Notes: generated by a model not told the origin, from the sequence alone. Positions 6,490 through 14,818 are shown, counted from the first letter of the stretch. The stretch is DNA of 64,000 nt from Aquitalea sp. LB_tupeE (GCF_013391415.1 NZ_JACAXB010000034.1:1-64000); one strand, 5' to 3'. Numbers and translations are program-made.

Positions 6490-8156
6490 AGGCAGACCTC
6501 GTTTTCGTAGGCCGACACGTAGGGTGTGGCCGGTTTGTGGTACAGGGCGCGGTTGAGCGCCATGATGAGGCCGACGATGCCGTCGATCTTTTCGCGCGAT
6601 TTCTTTTTGCTAGGGCGGTAGTTGCCGTTGCTGTCGCTGATGACGACCACGTTGCCAGCCATCCAGCGCAGTACAGGGTTGCCGCCGTGGGCGAAGTCGC
6701 CAGCCAGCAGCCGGGCTTCCAGTTCTTTCGAGGGTTCGGACAGGTTCTGGAAGTTCTGGCTGAGTGCCACCAGCTCCAGCCCGTCCTCGATCAGCTCGCT
6801 GGCCAGCTTGCCGGCGTTCCATTCGTCGAAGCCGATGGACTGGATGTCGTAATCGGCTGCGTCCTGCAGGATTTGCGTCCGGATGGCGTCCTGGTTGATC
6901 TGCACCCCGGCAGTGGCGGTGATGTAGCCTTGCCGGGCCCAGCTGGTATAGGACACACGGTCTTGCCGGTCGCGCAGGGCGATGTTGTCGGCCGGGACAA
7001 AGAAGCGCGGCAGGATGGCCCATTTGTCGCCGGGCTCGACCGGTGGAAACAGTAGCACCCAGGCGGCGATGTCGATCTTGTTGGCCAGATCGAGACCGCC
7101 GAAGCAGGTACGGCCTTTCAGGGCTTCGGCATCAACTGGCTGGGCGTTGTTGTTCCAGGCATCCAGTGATAACCAGCTGCGTTCGACCTGCGTCCAGATG
7201 TTGAGCCGCTTGGTGAGAAAGTTGTTGAGTGCTGCCGGTTCGTGCCGAGCTTTCTGGGCCTGGCTGTCCAGTTCTTCCAAATTGACCGAGACCGCCAGAT
7301 TGGGGTTGGCCTTGACCCAGTTGCTTTGGTCGAACCAGTCGTCGCCTTCGTCCAGGGTGTAGATGACGCCGCCGTAGCTGTCGTCTTGCAGTTGGCCTTC
7401 CAGTATCTGGATCAGGTAGCCACGTTGTTCCAGGCAGATCGAGCCTTCCTGGTTGAAACCGGCGGTGGTGATGGCGTGCATGATGCTGTTGCGGCGCGAA
7501 CCACGACCGGTGTCGATGACGTCCCACAAGGCCCGGGTGGGGTGGGCGTGCAGTTCGTCCATGATGGCGCCGTGCACATTGAGGCCATCGAGAGTGTTGG
7601 CATCCGCCCCCAGCGGGACATAGCGGTTGGCAGTGCCTGGAATCCGCAGGATGTTCTTGTTGTTCTGCACCAGCTGGCGCAGTGCCGGTGATTTGGCCAC
7701 CATCATTTCTGCTGCAGAGTGGGTAATCTTGGCCTGGTCCAGCTTGGTGGCCGCGGTGTAGACCTGCGCGCCGGCTTCTTTGTCGAGGGCGAACAGGTAG
7801 ATACCCAGCCCGGCCAGCTTGGTGGATTTGCCATTTTTGCGGGCGACTTCTTCGTACCAGGTGCGAAAACGGCGGCGGCCGTCTTCGCGGTACCAGCCAA
7901 ACTCTACTGCCAGCCAGAAGGCTTGCCAGGGTGCCAGTTCGACCGGTTTGCCATTCCATTGGCCATCGAAATGGCGACAGTAGCGCGGGAAAAATTCCAG
8001 CACATGGCAGGCCATTTCCGGTCGCCAGATCAGTTGGCGGTCTGCCTGGTGCCGAATATCTCGAAAATGCCGCTCGACTGCGAGGCGCGTGTAGCGGCCG
8101 CTCTTGATGCGCCCTTCCAGTACATCCAGGCCGTACTGGTCCCACGGTTGCAGCAC
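6486..8156 (-). CDS. Phage terminase large subunit, HK97/lambdoid type
   Basis: About 556 residues if started at GTG 8156; CTG 8174 or ATT 8171, which overlap the TerS stop, are alternatives and no ribosome site decides. The ATPase part has the EEVARKNGKSTKLAGLGIYL Walker A region and the acidic GAIMDELHAHPT Walker B-like motif. The C-terminal nuclease half has CFGGLDLANKIDIAAW and IDGIVGLIMALNRAL. It cuts concatemers and drives packaging with TerS. In-frame extension further upstream lies inside TerS and is a shadow. Confidence 0.9.
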   Translation of the reverse strand: MLQPWDQYGLDVLEGRIKSGRYTRLAVERHFRDIRHQADRQLIWRPEMACHVLEFFPRYCRHFDGQWNGKPVELAPWQAFWLAVEFGWYREDGRRRFRTWYEEVARKNGKSTKLAGLGIYLFALDKEAGAQVYTAATKLDQAKITHSAAEMMVAKSPALRQLVQNNKNILRIPGTANRYVPLGADANTLDGLNVHGAIMDELHAHPTRALWDVIDTGRGSRRNSIMHAITTAGFNQEGSICLEQRGYLIQILEGQLQDDSYGGVIYTLDEGDDWFDQSNWVKANPNLAVSVNLEELDSQAQKARHEPAALNNFLTKRLNIWTQVERSWLSLDAWNNNAQPVDAEALKGRTCFGGLDLANKIDIAAWVLLFPPVEPGDKWAILPRFFVPADNIALRDRQDRVSYTSWARQGYITATAGVQINQDAIRTQILQDAADYDIQSIGFDEWNAGKLASELIEDGLELVALSQNFQNLSEPSKELEARLLAGDFAHGGNPVLRWMAGNVVVISDSNGNYRPSKKKSREKIDGIVGLIMALNRALYHKPATPYVSAYENEVCL

Positions 8157-8170
8157 ATAGCCAGCTGGAA

Positions 8171-8998
8171 TCAGTCTGGCCGGTCGTTGATGAAGTTGAG
8201 CAGTTCGACCAGTTCTTCGCTGAGCACCCTGCCCTTGCTGAGTAGTTTGTTTCTGGCGCATGCGCTGACCGTCATTCCGTTTTTCTTCAACATCAGCCGG
8301 ATCTGGCTGGCAATCTTGGGCCGGTTGTAACTGGCGCTGACTTCGTAGGGTCGGCCGGTGTCTTTCGCGATGGCAAACAGCTTGCCCTTGTTGGCCTCGA
8401 TCCACTCCTTGCAAGCCAACCAGTCAACGATGGCGGCGCAGATCAGCCCCAGGGCGATGCCGGCGGTGGAAAAGTCGAAGCCGCTACCAGAAAGCAGCGG
8501 CTGCAAATCTTTCCATAACTTGCGCTCGGCCTTGGTCAACCGCCAGGGTGGATCTTCCGGCAGCAGGCTGCCTGATTGATCCAGGGTTTCGAGCATGGCA
8601 AAGGGGTCGGCGGCGAACAGGTCTCCCGTCAGCAGATTGTTGATGGCACGGACCCGACCTGCGGCAATGACAGTGAGGCCACCTTCGTCCAGGTCTTTCA
8701 GCACTTCGCTACGGGCCCGGCGCTCGGCCCGGGATTCGTCTGTTTCCAGCGAGCCGCCATTGCTGTCTTCGTCATAACGCCAACCAGCCAACTCGATGGC
8801 ATCAACATGGCAGCGCCAACTGTCAACCTTGTCAGCCAGTAGTGCGATCTGCAGCAAGGCGGACTGGTAATCGAAACCTGCCTGGGACAAGGTTCTGATG
8901 ATGTAGCGCCATACTTCGCGGGCCCGTCGGGACTTCAAAAATGCAGGCGGCTTGGGTATCACCACAGAAGCCGCCGTGTTGGGGCTTGTCGTGACCAT
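8171..8998 (-). CDS. Phage terminase small subunit, apparently with two similar halves
   Basis: 275 residues from ATG 8998 with AAAGG upstream. The N-terminal half (REVWRYIIRTLSQAGFDYQSALLQIALLADKVDSW, RAERRARSEVLKDL) has the pattern of P27-type small terminase subunits. The C-terminal half repeats the pattern (AERKLWKDLQPLLSGSGFDF, GLICAAIVDWLACKEW, ASYNRPKIASQIRLMLKKNG). Usual family length is about 120-160, so an internal duplication or fusion is likely. It recognises phage DNA for TerL. Confidence 0.65.
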   Translation of the reverse strand: MVTTSPNTAASVVIPKPPAFLKSRRAREVWRYIIRTLSQAGFDYQSALLQIALLADKVDSWRCHVDAIELAGWRYDEDSNGGSLETDESRAERRARSEVLKDLDEGGLTVIAAGRVRAINNLLTGDLFAADPFAMLETLDQSGSLLPEDPPWRLTKAERKLWKDLQPLLSGSGFDFSTAGIALGLICAAIVDWLACKEWIEANKGKLFAIAKDTGRPYEVSASYNRPKIASQIRLMLKKNGMTVSACARNKLLSKGRVLSEELVELLNFINDRPD

Positions 8999-9035
8999 AG
9001 CCAGCCTTTCTCGGCAAACGGAACATCAAAAACGG

Positions 9036-9058
9036 AAAAAGCCCCGATCGGGGCTTAG
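9036..9058 (-). terminator. Terminator upstream of terS
   Basis: AAGCCCCGATCGGGGCTT is a perfect 18-base palindrome at 9039-9056 with a T run on the minus strand. It lies between the HNH gene and terS. The 135 bases from here to 9195 hold no gene I can support. Confidence 0.7.
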
Positions 9059-9195
9059 TGAAGGGGTTTAGACCCCCCCCTATGATTTTTCACCAAAAGA
9101 AAACACGTGGTTAGGCATGCGGTCCTCGTTGGTCGGGCCTTCCGGAGGATTTTATCCCCCCTCCCGTATGACTGGCCCTGACGCAAGACCCACCC

Positions 9196-9573
9196 TCACC
9201 CACCAAAACCACCGTCCTCGCGGGCGGTTTTGCGCGAGTGGCAGCTCTTGCACAGCGCCTGCAAGTTGTTCCGGTCTACAAACAAATCCCAATTCCCTCG
9301 ATGCGGTTTGATGTGATCCACATCCGTCGCCCGCTCCAAGCAACCCGGTGTGGCACAACGAAACAGTGCGGCCTTCAGGCAGTCATGCCGACGGGCATAC
9401 CAGATCCGCAATTTGTACCACCGCCGGTATCTCGCTTTCTCCGGGTCAGCGGCTCGCCGCGCTTCCACCTGCTGGCGCCGGTGTGCCTCATGCATTTCAC
9501 ACTTGCTGGAGCCCGGCCGGGAAAACTCCCTGCATCCCGGAGTGGTACAAGGCCGCTTGGGTACATGAACCAT
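9196..9573 (-). CDS. HNH endonuclease (packaging-associated)
   Basis: 125 residues from ATG 9573. The N-terminal part has a Cys cluster (CTTPGCREF, SKCEMH), and residues about 75-120 hold the HNH core: CATPGCLERATDVDHIKPH followed by DRNNLQALCKSCHSRKT, with the DH pair, the Asn and paired zinc cysteines in place. In HK97-like phages an HNH protein next to terS/terL is needed for specific cutting at cos during packaging. A TTG four codons upstream is possible but less likely. Confidence 0.88.
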   Translation of the reverse strand: MVHVPKRPCTTPGCREFSRPGSSKCEMHEAHRRQQVEARRAADPEKARYRRWYKLRIWYARRHDCLKAALFRCATPGCLERATDVDHIKPHRGNWDLFVDRNNLQALCKSCHSRKTAREDGGFGG

Positions 9574-9590
9574 ACAGCCCCCCAATATGC

Positions 9591-9619
9591 AAAAAGCCCC
9601 TCAGTTTCCTGAAGGGCTT
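9591..9619 (-). terminator. Terminator after the Q-like gene
   Basis: On the minus strand AAGCCCTTCA-ggaaac-TGAGGGGCTT is followed by a T run; one mismatch in the stem. Confidence 0.65.
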
Positions 9620-9633
9620 GTCTGACTTGCGTT

Positions 9634-10161
9634 TTACCTGGTCGCGACCGGTGAGGCCTCTGGCCCCACATTTATCCGGCATCCCGCCTGATCACTTTCG
9701 CGATGGCTGCATTCTTGGCTGAAACCAGCCTTGCTGCAAGCCCTGAACTGCTCAACCCTGGCCAACTCATAAACCTCCTTGGCACCGCGCAACAGCAAGA
9801 ACCAGAAATCATCACGCCTTACTCCGGCATCAAAAGCCAAGCGCCGTGGGGACTTACGCCAAATGAAAAAGCCACGCAGCAACTGTTTCTCCACTCGCTT
9901 GACTGACATCCTCGCCCAGACACGTTCAATACTTTCGGACAGGTCAACATCGACTACACGCCGCGGTTGATTAGATAAACGAGCACATGAAGAACATGGG
10001 TCATCTAGCTGATAACAAAGAGGACAACGACAACTTCTTACCCGGCACTCAGCACTACCAGTGATAGACCAGGCATGCCTGGGGGAAGTCATACACCACG
10101 CCCAATCCTCCATGACCAGCCACAAATACTGCGGGAAATCCTCACGCCGCACCGCCTCCAT
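9634..10161 (-). CDS. Probable late-gene antiterminator (Q-like)
   Basis: 175 residues from ATG 10161 with a strong GGGAGGT site. It has a central Cys cluster (CRCPLCYQLDDPCSSC) that could bind zinc and a helix-turn-helix-like C-terminal part (VEKQLLRGFFIWRKSPRRLAFDAGVRRDDF). Position and size fit Q-type antiterminators: last gene of the early leftward set and directly before the late packaging genes, with a terminator between. If right, it allows transcription to pass the several terminators downstream. Family assignment is by resemblance only. Confidence 0.5.
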   Translation of the reverse strand: MEAVRREDFPQYLWLVMEDWAWCMTSPRHAWSITGSAECRVRSCRCPLCYQLDDPCSSCARLSNQPRRVVDVDLSESIERVWARMSVKRVEKQLLRGFFIWRKSPRRLAFDAGVRRDDFWFLLLRGAKEVYELARVEQFRACSKAGFSQECSHRESDQAGCRINVGPEASPVATR

Positions 10162-10186
10162 ACCACCTCCCGACGAAGCCACGTTG

Positions 10187-11128
10187 CTACAGGCCAGCAC
10201 CCACCCGACTCAGAATCCGCCTTGCTGCAGACAAAGCATCCCGCTGCACCGCACGCGTTTGCACCAGCGGCCCGGTAAACGGCTCCACCGCTGGACGCAC
10301 CTGGACAGCAGCAGGCTTGCCACCACCCACCCGCTGCAAACGCCGCAGCTCCGTGCCATCCAGCACAATCCCCACCGCGTAGGCCGGAATCGACACCACC
10401 TTGCGCATGCGCCGGGCAATGGCCAGACAACGCCCCAACTCCGCATGGCTCACCGTACGCACCCGCATCACCGCAGCCAGCCGGTCGAAGGCGGATGGCA
10501 AATGTGGACACAGCAGCTCATGCCCCAGCAACAACGGCCCTAAAGCCTGCTCTGCCGCCAACCGCCACGGGTCAGCCAGCGGCATCGGGGCTGGCTTATC
10601 CACAGCGCCACCAGCCTTACGGGCTGTTTTATCAATACGGGGTACCCCAGATGGCTGGCGCTCATGGTCAGGCTTTCGCCCCCACAAACGCTGTGCCCGC
10701 TCCCGCAGCAAAGCCACATACGACGTGGCTTCCGGCGTAACCGGCCCATCCGTGACACGCCCCATATCCACGCGGGGCTCCTCATTTGGACGCAACTTGG
10801 CCAGCAACAAGCGATAGCAAAAAACAAAACGCCCCGCCCCCTTCACCACCACCCGCTTGATCAAGCCAAACCGCACCAGCCTGGCCACCGACGCCCGCAG
10901 CGAATCATCCGACCGACGTGTTGGTGCCGCCGTCGAGCCACGCTCGCGCTGCACCTCCATATGCTCACGAAAGCGCCGATAGCTGATCAAAGGACCGGGC
11001 CGACCACCCACAATACCGCTGGCCAGATCCATCCACTGCCGCATCAACACATACATCCGGCAATCCTGATCCGGCAGGCCATTCAAAGCCTCCCACTCCA
11101 CCATGGTCAGAAAAATACCCTCGCTCAC
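10187..11128 (-). CDS. Phage replication-type protein with winged-helix N-terminus
   Basis: 313 residues from GTG 11128, in a GTGA overlap with the gene before it and with a GGAAGGGGGCGG site upstream. Residues about 1-110 look like a winged helix (MVEWEALNGLP, DSLRASVARLVRFGLIKRVVVKG). The remainder is Ala/Arg-rich and ends AARRILSRVGAGL, similar to the end of the preceding protein (EARAILSRKGAG). Probably a phage DNA-replication initiator or partner, judged from location between the control region and late genes. No helicase or primase motif is visible. Confidence 0.5.
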   Translation of the reverse strand: MSEGIFLTMVEWEALNGLPDQDCRMYVLMRQWMDLASGIVGGRPGPLISYRRFREHMEVQRERGSTAAPTRRSDDSLRASVARLVRFGLIKRVVVKGAGRFVFCYRLLLAKLRPNEEPRVDMGRVTDGPVTPEATSYVALLRERAQRLWGRKPDHERQPSGVPRIDKTARKAGGAVDKPAPMPLADPWRLAAEQALGPLLLGHELLCPHLPSAFDRLAAVMRVRTVSHAELGRCLAIARRMRKVVSIPAYAVGIVLDGTELRRLQRVGGGKPAAVQVRPAVEPFTGPLVQTRAVQRDALSAARRILSRVGAGL

Positions 11129-11397
11129 CCCGCCCCCTTCCTCGACAAAATCGCCCTCGCCTCAGCCAGCGCAGCCTCACGCTGGCCTGGTGACGACACC
11201 GCAGGCACAAACGCACCCGGGCCATCCCTGACCACCCGCTCCACATCCATGCGGTAACCCGCGCCATACAACACAGCCAAACGCTTCAACTCCCGCTGTC
11301 GGGCGGCATAACCACCTGCCACCCCGCGCAAGGAAAGCAGATAAGCAGCATCCTTCACCACATCGCCGCTCACCTTCACCCACAAATCAGGCCACAC
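11125..11397 (-). CDS. Small phage protein of unknown function
   Basis: 90 residues from GTG 11397 with GGGAGAAGG upstream; it overlaps the preceding stop by 11 bases and the following GTG start by 4. The sequence (VWPDLWVKVSGDVVKDAAYLL, ARQRELKRLAVLYGAGYRMD) is basic and helical. Its C-terminus shares the RAILSRKGAG ending with the next protein, hinting at a common interaction motif or a duplicated tail. Confidence 0.55.
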   Translation of the reverse strand: MWPDLWVKVSGDVVKDAAYLLSLRGVAGGYAARQRELKRLAVLYGAGYRMDVERVVRDGPGAFVPAVSSPGQREAALAEARAILSRKGAG

Positions 11398-11563
11398 GGC
11401 CCTTCTCCCGGGCCGACGCCTGCAGCTTCTCATCCAGCAAGGCCAACAACGCCTGCAGGCACTGCTTACCCCGCACCCGCTTCAACTCCCGCGGGCAATA
11501 ACGCGCTCGAAATGCCGACCGCATCACCAGGCGAAAGCGCATACGCTGCACCGGCACAGCCAT
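11387..11563 (-). CDS. Small basic phage protein
   Basis: 58 residues from ATG 11563, one base after the stop of the YdaT-like gene. Strongly basic N-terminus (VQRMRFRLVMRSAFRARYCPRELKRVRGKQC) and a short helical end. Tight coupling on both sides supports expression; function unknown, possibly nucleic-acid binding. Confidence 0.5.
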   Translation of the reverse strand: MAVPVQRMRFRLVMRSAFRARYCPRELKRVRGKQCLQALLALLDEKLQASAREKGRVA

Positions 11564-11564
11564 C

Positions 11565-12143
11565 TCAGTCACCCACATCCAGCAAGGCACGGATATGACC
11601 CAAGGCCCTGAAATGCGCCTGGCTCGACTCCTCCAGCTCCACCAAAGCCTGCTTCAACTCATGCGGCCCCATCTGGTCGGCCAGCAGCGCAAAAGCCGCC
11701 AGCCCCTCGCCCGCCTCCTTCGCCAGGCAGGCCAACACAGACGCATGGCTAGCCTGCACCGCCTCGCCAGCGCGCAACGACACATCAAGACCAACCGGCA
11801 GCAACAACTCCACCGCGCACTGCAAGCGCAAATCCGCAGGCAAGGCCGACAGCAGCACCGGCAGCAGATTGAACGGCAGCAAAGTGCAATCCTTGGTCTG
11901 GTCATCCAGCCAACGCCCCAGCCGCTCCGCATTGGTCTTCATCACCCGCGCCGCATCACTGCCCCGGCCCGGCTGCTGGAATTCCACCAGCCACACCCTA
12001 TCGAAGCCGCTGGCGTAGTAATGCTCCACCACCACCGTGGCCAGCGTCTCCATCGACCAACGCTCGCGTTGCCGCCAGGCATGCAGTGCGTTACGCAACG
12101 CACCGATGGGGGTTTCTTGTGGTTTGAATTGCAGGTTTTGCAT
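11565..12143 (-). CDS. YdaT-like phage regulator (CII-like position)
   Basis: 192 residues from ATG 12143. The N-terminal half has the pattern of the Rac-prophage YdaT family: ALHAWRQRERWSMETLATVVVEHY, then MKTNAERLGRWLDDQTKDCTLLPFNLLPVLLSALP. The C-terminal half is a long helical region. Paired with the YdaS-like gene just upstream it forms the usual cro/cII-like unit, in which YdaS acts as a Cro-type repressor and YdaT affects lysis or growth. It opens the leftward early operon. Confidence 0.6.
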   Translation of the reverse strand: MQNLQFKPQETPIGALRNALHAWRQRERWSMETLATVVVEHYYASGFDRVWLVEFQQPGRGSDAARVMKTNAERLGRWLDDQTKDCTLLPFNLLPVLLSALPADLRLQCAVELLLPVGLDVSLRAGEAVQASHASVLACLAKEAGEGLAAFALLADQMGPHELKQALVELEESSQAHFRALGHIRALLDVGD

Positions 12144-12209
12144 GGGATGCCTCGCTATACTTCGCAGGAATATTCCGGCTTTTAAGTCGGAATTAAGCTT
12201 TAATTTCAG

Positions 12210-12455
12210 TCACGCTAAAGACGCATCAGCATTCGCGGAAATTAACTCCGGCCATAGCCTGGCCCAGTCAGCACGTAGCTCCTGACGCGTTACCAAACGA
12301 CCGCTCTCGCGCTCGATATCGACACACAAAGCCACGCGCAAAGGCTGTCTTGAGCTGATTGCCTTGCGCAGATAAGCAATGGACGTATCACAACGACGAG
12401 CAAATTCAGCCTGCTCGGCAGGCTTCATGCTGTTGAGGAAGGTACGTAGATTCAT
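12210..12455 (-). CDS. YdaS-like (Cro-type) DNA-binding protein
   Basis: 81 residues from ATG 12455. MNLRTFLNSMKPAEQAEFARRCDTSIAYLRKAISSRQPLR has the helix-turn-helix layout of YdaS/Cro antitoxin-repressors; the tail (RLVTRQELRADWARLWPEL) is typical of the family. It is divergent from the CI-like gene, with the operator between them. Confidence 0.75.
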   Translation of the reverse strand: MNLRTFLNSMKPAEQAEFARRCDTSIAYLRKAISSRQPLRVALCVDIERESGRLVTRQELRADWARLWPELISANADASLA

Positions 12456-12493
12456 GGCGGCTCCTTATGGATAGCGCCACAAAGATAACCACA

Positions 12494-12513
12494 GGGTTAA
12501 TTTAAATCAACCC
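12494..12513. promoter_or_regulatory. Repressor operator in the lysis/lysogeny switch
   Basis: gggttaatttaaatcaaccc is an almost perfect 20-base inverted repeat in the 102-base gap between the YdaS-like and CI-like genes. A second short repeat (TTTAC...GTAAA, 12522-12537) follows. A related site occurs at 14109-14139 ahead of the rightward early genes, which supports an operator role. Confidence 0.6.
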
Positions 12514-12557
12514 GATAGATATTTACTCTTTGGTAAACATTACCCAGAATCGACAGC

Positions 12558-12953
12558 ATGAAAAAACGCCAAGAAGTCCGCCAGACAAGGCTTGTCCAGC
12601 TCATCAAAGAGCAATTCAATGATCGGCAAGTGTTACTGGCCGAAAGGATAGGTGTCGCCCCTGCATTGATATCCGGATACATCACCGGATCAAAAAACAT
12701 GGGCGAAAAGATGCGAGACAAAATCGAAACCGCCTGTGGCCTGCACACCGGCTGGCTAGACCTGTCAATTGACCAGGTCGACACGGAAAACAAGGTGGAA
12801 GCGGGCAGCAAAAGCCCGCAGCAAGTGCCGCAATACCAAATCAGTGCCAGCAATATCGATGATCTTGCCAGACAGCTCGGCAGACAGCTCAAAGGCAAGG
12901 CAGCTTTCGAGTTCATCAGCAAACTGGCTGAGGAGATTCGGAAGCAAAGCTGA
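12558..12953 (+). CDS. CI-like prophage repressor (HTH only)
   Basis: 131 residues from ATG 12558. Residues about 10-70 form a lambda-type helix-turn-helix (LVQLIKEQF, VLLAERIGVAPALISGYITGSKNMGEKM). The C-terminal part is a short helical region without the S24 peptidase domain of LexA-cleavable repressors, so release from repression would not use RecA-mediated self-cleavage; the antirepressor at 2170-2946 could serve. It is divergent from the YdaS-like gene. The 150 bases to the next gene hold nothing I recognise. Confidence 0.75.
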   Translation: MKKRQEVRQTRLVQLIKEQFNDRQVLLAERIGVAPALISGYITGSKNMGEKMRDKIETACGLHTGWLDLSIDQVDTENKVEAGSKSPQQVPQYQISASNIDDLARQLGRQLKGKAAFEFISKLAEEIRKQS

Positions 12954-13104
12954 GCAAACACGCACGGCGGCAAAGATAGCCATCGCACAAAATGACAAAT
13001 GACCGTAAATATGGTCAGTAAAACCCTCACTTCATGCCTGATAGCGTGTGGATATTCTTCAACTCCATGGCAGCTCATGGAAAACAGCCTGAGAATCCAC
13101 AATA

Positions 13105-14028
13105 ATGTACTGCATGAAGCAAGAGAACTTTCGTATCAGCTACGATGGGCAAGCCCTCTCCAACCATGAGATTGATGTCCGCCTGTTAGCCCCCGCACTT
13201 TTGGCAGTAGGTAACGTCCTTGAACATGCCAATCGAATCATCAATCAGAACAATGCCAAGGTAGCCGTCAATGTCAAAGGCTCCTTGCAAACCGGCTCAG
13301 TCAATATCGACTTTGCCGTCGTACAAGGTTTCTTTACCCAAGCCGTCGACTTCCTCACCGGCAAAGAAGTCACCGCTGCACTCGCACTCATGGCTATGCT
13401 GGGATTCAGTGCCAAAGATGGCTACAACAGCGTAATCAAGTTCATCCGCTGGGCACGTGGCCGCAACATCCGCAAAATTGAAACCGAGGATGAAAAGGCA
13501 CGTATCTACGTAGAAGACGAATCCATAGAAGTGGAACTCCAAGTGCTGGAAATGATTCGTGACTACGAACTACGCCGTTCGATCGAAGCAATGCTCTCCC
13601 CACTGGAGCATGAAGGTATCGATACGTTCACCATCGGAACAGACGCCGCCATATACGAGCAAATCCGCAAAGAAGAAATTACCTGGTTCAAGTCACCACC
13701 TCCAGCTTCGGAAATACTCGATACCAACATCTACCAGACAACACTCCAGATAGAACGGATCGAATTCGCCGAGTCCAACAAATGGCGATTCAATGATGGT
13801 ACTAGCTCCTTCTATGCATCTATTGCTGACAAGGCGTTCCTGGAACGCATTGCACAGAATGATGCTGGTTTTTTCAAAGGCGACACCCTGCGTGTTGAAC
13901 TGGAAGAAAAACAAAGGTTGGAAGGTGGAGACCGCCTCCGCTCCGAATACACCATCCTTCACGTCATCGAGCATCGAAAAGGCATGAGGCAAATAAGTCT
14001 CCCACTGATACCACCAGACGACCTCTGA
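13105..14028 (+). CDS. Unknown 307-residue protein in the repressor operon
   Basis: ATG 13105 is used; ATG 13114 is also possible and neither has a strong ribosome site. The protein begins FRISYDGQALSNHEIDVRLLAPALLAVGNVLEHANRIIN, followed by a beta-rich stretch (KVAVNVKGSLQTGSVNIDFAVV), a possible membrane-touching helix (EVTAALALMAMLGFSAKDGY), a charged middle part and a beta-rich end. I have seen similar proteins in prophages but cannot name a function. Expression with the repressor suggests a lysogen-expressed trait such as superinfection exclusion or defence. That is inference from position. Confidence 0.6.
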   Translation: MYCMKQENFRISYDGQALSNHEIDVRLLAPALLAVGNVLEHANRIINQNNAKVAVNVKGSLQTGSVNIDFAVVQGFFTQAVDFLTGKEVTAALALMAMLGFSAKDGYNSVIKFIRWARGRNIRKIETEDEKARIYVEDESIEVELQVLEMIRDYELRRSIEAMLSPLEHEGIDTFTIGTDAAIYEQIRKEEITWFKSPPPASEILDTNIYQTTLQIERIEFAESNKWRFNDGTSSFYASIADKAFLERIAQNDAGFFKGDTLRVELEEKQRLEGGDRLRSEYTILHVIEHRKGMRQISLPLIPPDDL

Positions 14029-14039
14029 ACACCCCAAAG

Positions 14040-14060
14040 CCCGCACTCGCGGGTTTTTTT
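14040..14060 (+). terminator. Terminator after the repressor operon
   Basis: CCCGC-actc-GCGGG followed by seven T. Confidence 0.8.
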
Positions 14061-14108
14061 CATTCTCTGTCCTAAAGAATTGAAACCCCAGAAAATTAAC
14101 CTTTTGAT

Positions 14109-14139
14109 GTTGATTTAAATAAACCATAGGGTTAATTTT
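14109..14139 (+). promoter_or_regulatory. Second repressor-operator region ahead of rightward early genes
   Basis: gttgatttaaataaacc (14109-14125) matches the reverse complement of the 12494 operator with few changes. agggttaatttt (14128-14139) repeats its left arm. Both lie in the 310-base gap before the rightward genes, which also holds a hairpin AGGCCGCTC-tta-GAGCGGCCT at 14296-14316. I see no other gene in the gap. Confidence 0.5.
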
Positions 14140-14337
14140 GAGCAAACGCAGCACATTGCTCTTTAACAACCCACGAATGCGCCCCGACCCGCCCGGTCGG
14201 CAACCCCACACCGCAAAGCACTGTCGTGGCCACACTCACGTCAGCAGCCCTGCACGCCCCACCGCAGCGCGCGCTTTGAACGTGACACAAACAAAAGGCC
14301 GCTCTTAGAGCGGCCTCATGGAAGCAAAGGAGATGTG

Positions 14338-14646
14338 ATGACGAATAACAGCAAGCCCGACTCAAACCAGGACATCCCCAAACCAGACTTACTCCTGCAG
14401 CTGGATACAGATACCCAGCTTTACCGCCAGGCGGTGGAACAACTCAGCCAAGCCCTGTCACAGGCCCCGCAGGAGGTTCGCCAGCTGGCGCTCGACCTTT
14501 GCAATCTCCACCCGGAACTGTTCGGTTTCAAAAGTTACACCGCAACCCTGGGGGCAAGGCTGGTGATTCACCTTGAACCATCGCAGCGGCTTCTTGAATT
14601 TCTTGCCGCAATTCGGACAGGCCATCTCAACAATCTGGTTATCTAA
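14338..14646 (+). CDS. Small early phage protein (overlapped by an antisense gene)
   Basis: 102 residues from ATG 14338 with AAAGGAGAT six bases upstream; a GTG one codon earlier is too close to the site. The N-terminal 45 residues are hydrophilic and helical (LLLQLDTDTQLYRQAVEQLSQ). The rest coincides with the minus-strand zinc-ribbon gene and looks less constrained. One of the two is likely to be a false reading or the plus gene is truncated; I keep both. Confidence 0.4.
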   Translation: MTNNSKPDSNQDIPKPDLLLQLDTDTQLYRQAVEQLSQALSQAPQEVRQLALDLCNLHPELFGFKSYTATLGARLVIHLEPSQRLLEFLAAIRTGHLNNLVI

Positions 14647-14655
14647 AACGCTCAT
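14458..14655 (-). CDS. Small zinc-ribbon protein, antisense to the early gene
   Basis: 65 residues from ATG 14655 with a strong AGGAGAGGTGAA site on the minus strand. CPNCGKKFKKPLRWFKVNHQ and CPQGCG form a four-cysteine zinc ribbon, followed by a helical tail (FRVEIAKVERQLANLLRGL). The good start and intact zinc ligands argue it is real, although it runs against the early genes. Confidence 0.55.
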   Translation of the reverse strand: MSVLDNQIVEMACPNCGKKFKKPLRWFKVNHQPCPQGCGVTFETEQFRVEIAKVERQLANLLRGL

Positions 14656-14818
14656 TTCACCTCTCCTGTCACGACAAACAAACCGAAGACATCCATAGCA
14701 ATCCTCCGTGGTGAAGTAAGTGCGAAAACTGATATCTACCACGGCCTCCGCGCTGGCGAAGTGAAAGGCCAGCACATCCCCACACAAATACCATCACCAA
14801 CTTACCAAAAGGACAGCC

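Noticed and set aside
12497-13102. 201-codon minus-strand frame over the repressor gene
   Set aside because: Opposite a convincing CI-like gene; hydrophobic low-complexity content and no start signal.
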